In this document: one piece after another, positions 61,170 through 64,000 of the stretch | Numbering within the stretch: position 1 is the stretch's first letter | How the letters are laid out: the number at the start of each line of letters is the position of its first letter | Source: Anaerolineae bacterium | GTDB taxonomy: Bacteria; Chloroflexota; Anaerolineae; Promineifilales; Promineifilaceae | DNA: 64,000 nt | Assembly: GCA_023384415.1 (NCBI GenBank) | Contig: JAHDWJ010000005.1 | Location: 56,393 to 120,392, forward strand | Reading direction: 5' to 3' | Program-made: the position numbers and the translations under genes | Notes under the pieces: generated by a model | Told to the model about the DNA's origin: nothing | Databases searched by the model: none | What the model saw: only the letters and a program-made list of their open reading frames with translations

Positions 61170-63587
61170 ATGGACATGCTGCGGGTTCGCGGCCGCACCC
61201 CCTATCTCTGGGTAGCTGTGATTATCTTAGGGCTGGCCTTTGCCCTGGCCGTCAGCAGCCTGCCCCGGCTTGGCCCCACCTATGATGAGCAGGGGTTTAT
61301 CGTGCGCGGCCTGGGCTATGTGCGGGGTGAAAACCAACACATGCGTGTGGGCCACCCCCTGGGCTTAAACGCCCTCAACGCCCTACTGCTCCGTTATGAT
61401 GAAAAAGTTCAATTGCCCACAGATGATCCATCTTGGACCGAAACTGGCTTTCACCGTCCGGGAGAGCTTTTCCTCTGGGAAATTGGCAACAATGTCCGGT
61501 ATGTGATGTTCCTGGCCCGGCTGCCAACTATCTGGTTGGGAGTGCTGCTGGCTGCATTGGCGGCTCGTTGGGCTGGGGAGTTAGTGGTGACACGGCGACG
61601 CGGTGACGTGGTGATGGGGGGCAGGGCGGGCCGTGATGGGGCGGCGTTGCTGGCTCTGGCCCTGGTGGCTTTGGACCCCAATATTTTGGCCCATACCCGT
61701 TTGGCGACGACCGATTTGGGGCTGGCGGCGTTAGCTTTTTTGGCCGGGTATGGGCTGTACCGGTTCTGGCGGTGGCCCACCTGGACGCAGGCGGTTTTGG
61801 CCGGGATGACGTTTGGCCTGCTGCAAAACAGCAAATTTACCGCCGGGCTGTTTGTGCCTCTGTTTGGCCTGGTCATTTTGCTCAATAGTGTGTGGCTTAT
61901 GCAGGCAAAAGGGTGGCGGCCCCCAGTATGGCGACGAATGATGGGGTATTGGCTCAAGCTCGCGGCCGCGTACCTGCTCATCGCTCCCCTCACCTTATGG
62001 GCTGCTTATGGCTTCCAAATTGGTACCCTGCCTGATACCCTGCCCACCTTCCCTCAGCTGAGCGGCCTGACCTTGCCTCTGGCCCATCATTTAGAGCAGC
62101 TGCTGGATATTGGCGGCCGCTTACAAAAAGCCACCCCCTCTTTTCTTATGGGCCAATATTCTGATACTGGCTGGTGGACTTACTTCCCCGTCGCCTTTTT
62201 GCTTAAAACTCCACTGCCTACGCTGATCCTGCTTTTACTGGCAATTATCTGGCGGCTGAGACCTGATAACTTTCGTAAACCGGCCACGTCTATCCCAGCG
62301 GTCAGGTTTACCGAGACCGTCTTACTCATTCCCGCCATCGGTTACTTTGCCTTTGCCCTCACCACCGACATTAACCTGGGGTATCGCCATCTCCTGCCCG
62401 TTTTGCCCTTTCTTTTTGTCTTTATCGCCGTCACCCTGGGCGAACCGCTGGCCCGTTTTCGCTCAATCAGTAGGGTGGCACTGCCAGTGGCTCTGCTGAT
62501 GCTCTGGCTGCTGTTGATCGCCCTTCGTATTCATCCTTATTACCTGGCTTACTTTAACCCCCTGGCCGGTGGGTCGGACGGGGGGTGGCGGTATCTGGTG
62601 GACAGCAACCTGGATTGGGGGCAGGATTTGGGTAATCTAGCCGATTGGCTGGCCCATAACGGGGTGGATCATGTCTGGTTGAGCTATTTTGGGCAGGGGC
62701 GGCCAGAGTATTACGGCATTGCCTACACTGGCCTGGACAGTTGGCCCCCCCGGTTGATGAACCCCAAAGCCCGCCCGTTTTACCCCCACGACCCGGCCCC
62801 TGGCCTGTATGCTATCAGTGCGACCAACTTGCAGGGGGTTCATTTTGCCAACCATGATCAGTTTGCCTGGTTTCGGGAACGTGAGCCAATCGCCAAAGTG
62901 GGGTATTCAATTTTTCTCTACCAGGTTGAACCCAACGGCTCCCCGGTTGATCTCCTTTTGGGCCATCTTCAGATGGATGAAATAGCCCCAGAGCATTTTG
63001 CCTTGTTAGGGACGAATCAGGTGGTGCCCCATTGGTTTACCCCTGGACAAAGCTGGCTGCAACCGGCCGCGGCCGCGAGCTGGCTTTTGCTCCCCCCCGC
63101 TGAATTCACCAACTTGGGGCCGGCCATCTCCCCGTCTGACCTGGCCCTGGTTGTGGAAACCCCGGCTTATGCCCTGTATCGTTATACCCCTGCGCCCACG
63201 CCCCCGCTACCCCCCCTGGCTCAATTCACTCAGGGGACGGATAATATCACTCTGCAGGCGACCAATTGGGAAGCCGGGCATACATGGGTGACCGGCGAAA
63301 CGATTCGTTTTTATACGGTGTGGCACAGTCAGGCGCGGCCGCAGCCCCGACAAATCTTCGTCCACCTCACCGACGCTCAAGGGGAGATTATCAGCCAGTG
63401 GGATGGGTTAGATGTGGCCTGGGAAGGGTGGCGAGAAGGGGATACCCTATGGCAGAAGCATCAACTCACCCTCCCCACTGAGGCCCCGCCTGGCCCCTAC
63501 CAGCTGCGGGTGGGCCTATACCACCCAGAAACCTGGCAGCGGTGGCTTCTACCTGATGGACGCGACTTTTTCATCCTGGCTGAATAG
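61170..63587 (+). CDS. GT-C type (PMT/ArnT-like) membrane glycosyltransferase
   Basis: An 805-aa protein. I chose ATG 61170 because the frame upstream passes through a terminator stem. About a dozen membrane helices begin at residue 12. The first extracellular loop has PTYDEQGFIVRGLGYVRG, with the Asp-Glu typical of the GT39/GT-C catalytic loop; NSKFTAGLFVPLFGLVILL is a transmembrane segment. SNLDWGQDLGNLADWLAHNG and GRPEYYGIAY follow. The last 130 residues form a beta-sandwich (IRFYTVWHSQARPQ, RQIFVHLTDAQGE, GPYQLRVGLYHPETW) similar to the C-terminal units of 49067-52204. It likely transfers sugars from a lipid carrier to surface proteins or polymers. Confidence 0.87.
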   Translation: MDMLRVRGRTPYLWVAVIILGLAFALAVSSLPRLGPTYDEQGFIVRGLGYVRGENQHMRVGHPLGLNALNALLLRYDEKVQLPTDDPSWTETGFHRPGELFLWEIGNNVRYVMFLARLPTIWLGVLLAALAARWAGELVVTRRRGDVVMGGRAGRDGAALLALALVALDPNILAHTRLATTDLGLAALAFLAGYGLYRFWRWPTWTQAVLAGMTFGLLQNSKFTAGLFVPLFGLVILLNSVWLMQAKGWRPPVWRRMMGYWLKLAAAYLLIAPLTLWAAYGFQIGTLPDTLPTFPQLSGLTLPLAHHLEQLLDIGGRLQKATPSFLMGQYSDTGWWTYFPVAFLLKTPLPTLILLLLAIIWRLRPDNFRKPATSIPAVRFTETVLLIPAIGYFAFALTTDINLGYRHLLPVLPFLFVFIAVTLGEPLARFRSISRVALPVALLMLWLLLIALRIHPYYLAYFNPLAGGSDGGWRYLVDSNLDWGQDLGNLADWLAHNGVDHVWLSYFGQGRPEYYGIAYTGLDSWPPRLMNPKARPFYPHDPAPGLYAISATNLQGVHFANHDQFAWFREREPIAKVGYSIFLYQVEPNGSPVDLLLGHLQMDEIAPEHFALLGTNQVVPHWFTPGQSWLQPAAAASWLLLPPAEFTNLGPAISPSDLALVVETPAYALYRYTPAPTPPLPPLAQFTQGTDNITLQATNWEAGHTWVTGETIRFYTVWHSQARPQPRQIFVHLTDAQGEIISQWDGLDVAWEGWREGDTLWQKHQLTLPTEAPPGPYQLRVGLYHPETWQRWLLPDGRDFFILAE

Positions 63588-63633
63588 CCGGGTTGTCCAA
63601 TGGTGAGGTTCGCCCGGCGGTGAAATTTGCCCG

Positions 63634-64000
63634 GCGGTAAAACCCGCCCGGCGGTAAAACCGCCGGGCTAAAAATGCAAAGCCCTACCGGGCTGCCGATG
63701 CGAGGCCATCGGCCTTCGTATTTTTAGCCTGGATGTTCACGTCCGGGCGGGGTTGGCCCTCTGGGGATACGGCCGCCATCTAAAGCGGTAAAACCCGCCC
63801 GGCGGTAAAACCGCCGGGCTAAAAATGCAAAGCCCTACCGGGCTGCCGATGCGAGGCCATCGGCCTTCGTATTTTTAGCCTGGATGTTCACGTCCGGGCG
63901 GGGTTGGCCCTCTGGGGATACGGCCGCCATCTAAAGCGGTAAAACCCGCCCGGCGGTAAAACCGCCGGGCTAAAAATGCAAAGCCCTACCGGGCTGCCGA
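63634..64000. repeat. 151-bp tandem repeat, about 2.4 copies, rich in hairpins
   Basis: Units begin at 63634, 63785 and 63936 (GCGGTAAAACCC), exactly 151 bp apart and essentially identical; the last runs off the window. Each unit has a 10-bp hairpin (GCCCGGCGGT AAA ACCGCCGGGC), a 7-bp hairpin GCCGATG/CATCGGC and outer arms GGCTAAAAAT/ATTTTTAGCC. There are no variable spacers. The preceding 63602-63633 is a partial degenerate unit (GCCCGGCGGTGAAATTTGCCC). No open frame is seen. Confidence 0.92.

Noticed and set aside
63634-64000. Array at the window end as a CRISPR locus
   Set aside because: Units are 151 bp and identical throughout with no variable spacers, and no cas gene is nearby.

Overview
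The window most likely comes from a member of the Chloroflexota (Anaerolineae-like), probably a draft or metagenome-assembled genome. This is inferred from gene content and style, not from any marker comparison: many large secreted proteins with Thr/Pro-rich linkers, a recurring short 'YLPxxxR' motif, PTPS-related and PMT-like membrane glycosyltransferases with shared beta-rich tails, a SARP/NB-ARC/TPR regulator, CoxL/CoxM/CoxS-type dehydrogenase genes, and many small intergenic repeat families. No tRNA, rRNA or CRISPR array was seen.

Layout. 1-3150 (minus): remains of a DUF2791-type (BREX-associated) ATPase locus, with an in-frame stop, a probable frameshift and a 5'-truncated second ATPase. 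3446-9085 (minus): ABC exporter, secreted clan-A glycoside hydrolase-like protein, and an SPFH protein with a C-terminal excisionase-like helix-turn-helix plus a small helical partner. 9926-14435: secreted protein, DUF971 protein, two-domain Nudix protein, a MITE-like element and a C39-LysM protein. 14545-15833 (minus): arfB next to a frameshifted ribbon-helix-helix/HNH pair. 15889-23793 (minus): molybdenum hydroxylase large subunit, M14 carboxypeptidase, fused FAD/2Fe-2S subunit, peptide-binding protein and secG. 24243-30597 (plus): ABC transporter pair, TgpA-type transglutaminase, ychF and an SH3b lipoprotein. 30651-36988 (minus): Rpn-like nuclease coupled to purA, nucleoside deaminase, CpXC protein and a sensor histidine kinase. 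37379-40491 (plus): GNAT-GNAT-cNMP fusion, second GNAT protein and an OB-fold lipoprotein. 40511-41033 (minus): YoeB/YefM toxin-antitoxin pair. 41506-52204 (plus): giant extracellular nuclease, PQQ-type sugar dehydrogenase-like protein and a PTPS-related membrane protein. 52355-55443: threonine dehydratase-like enzyme, a membrane protein and an HExxH metallopeptidase-like protein. 55473-61081: a SARP/NB-ARC/TPR regulator divergent from a small protein, a sigma factor and a secreted protein. 61170-63587: GT-C glycosyltransferase. 63634-64000: a 151-bp tandem repeat running off the end.

The most striking signal is not a gene. The octamer GCGGCCGC occurs about 115 times in 64 kb (manual count), roughly once per 550 bp, mostly inside genes, in all reading frames and on both sides of every operon. 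It resembles the cyanobacterial HIP1 palindrome (GCGATCGC) in behaviour but has a different core. It co-occurs with 7- and 8-bp tandem repeats, again as in filamentous cyanobacteria, with dispersed imperfect palindromes carrying perfect DnaA-box sequences, and with a small TIR element family. A second notable site is a run of 10-bp phased direct repeats upstream of the SARP/NB-ARC regulator.

At least four genes are broken (1-533, 918-2195, 14990-15417, 15423-15833) and one more (2280-3150) probably is. Two of the breaks fit loss of one base in a short homopolymer, so sequencing or assembly error must be excluded before calling them pseudogenes.
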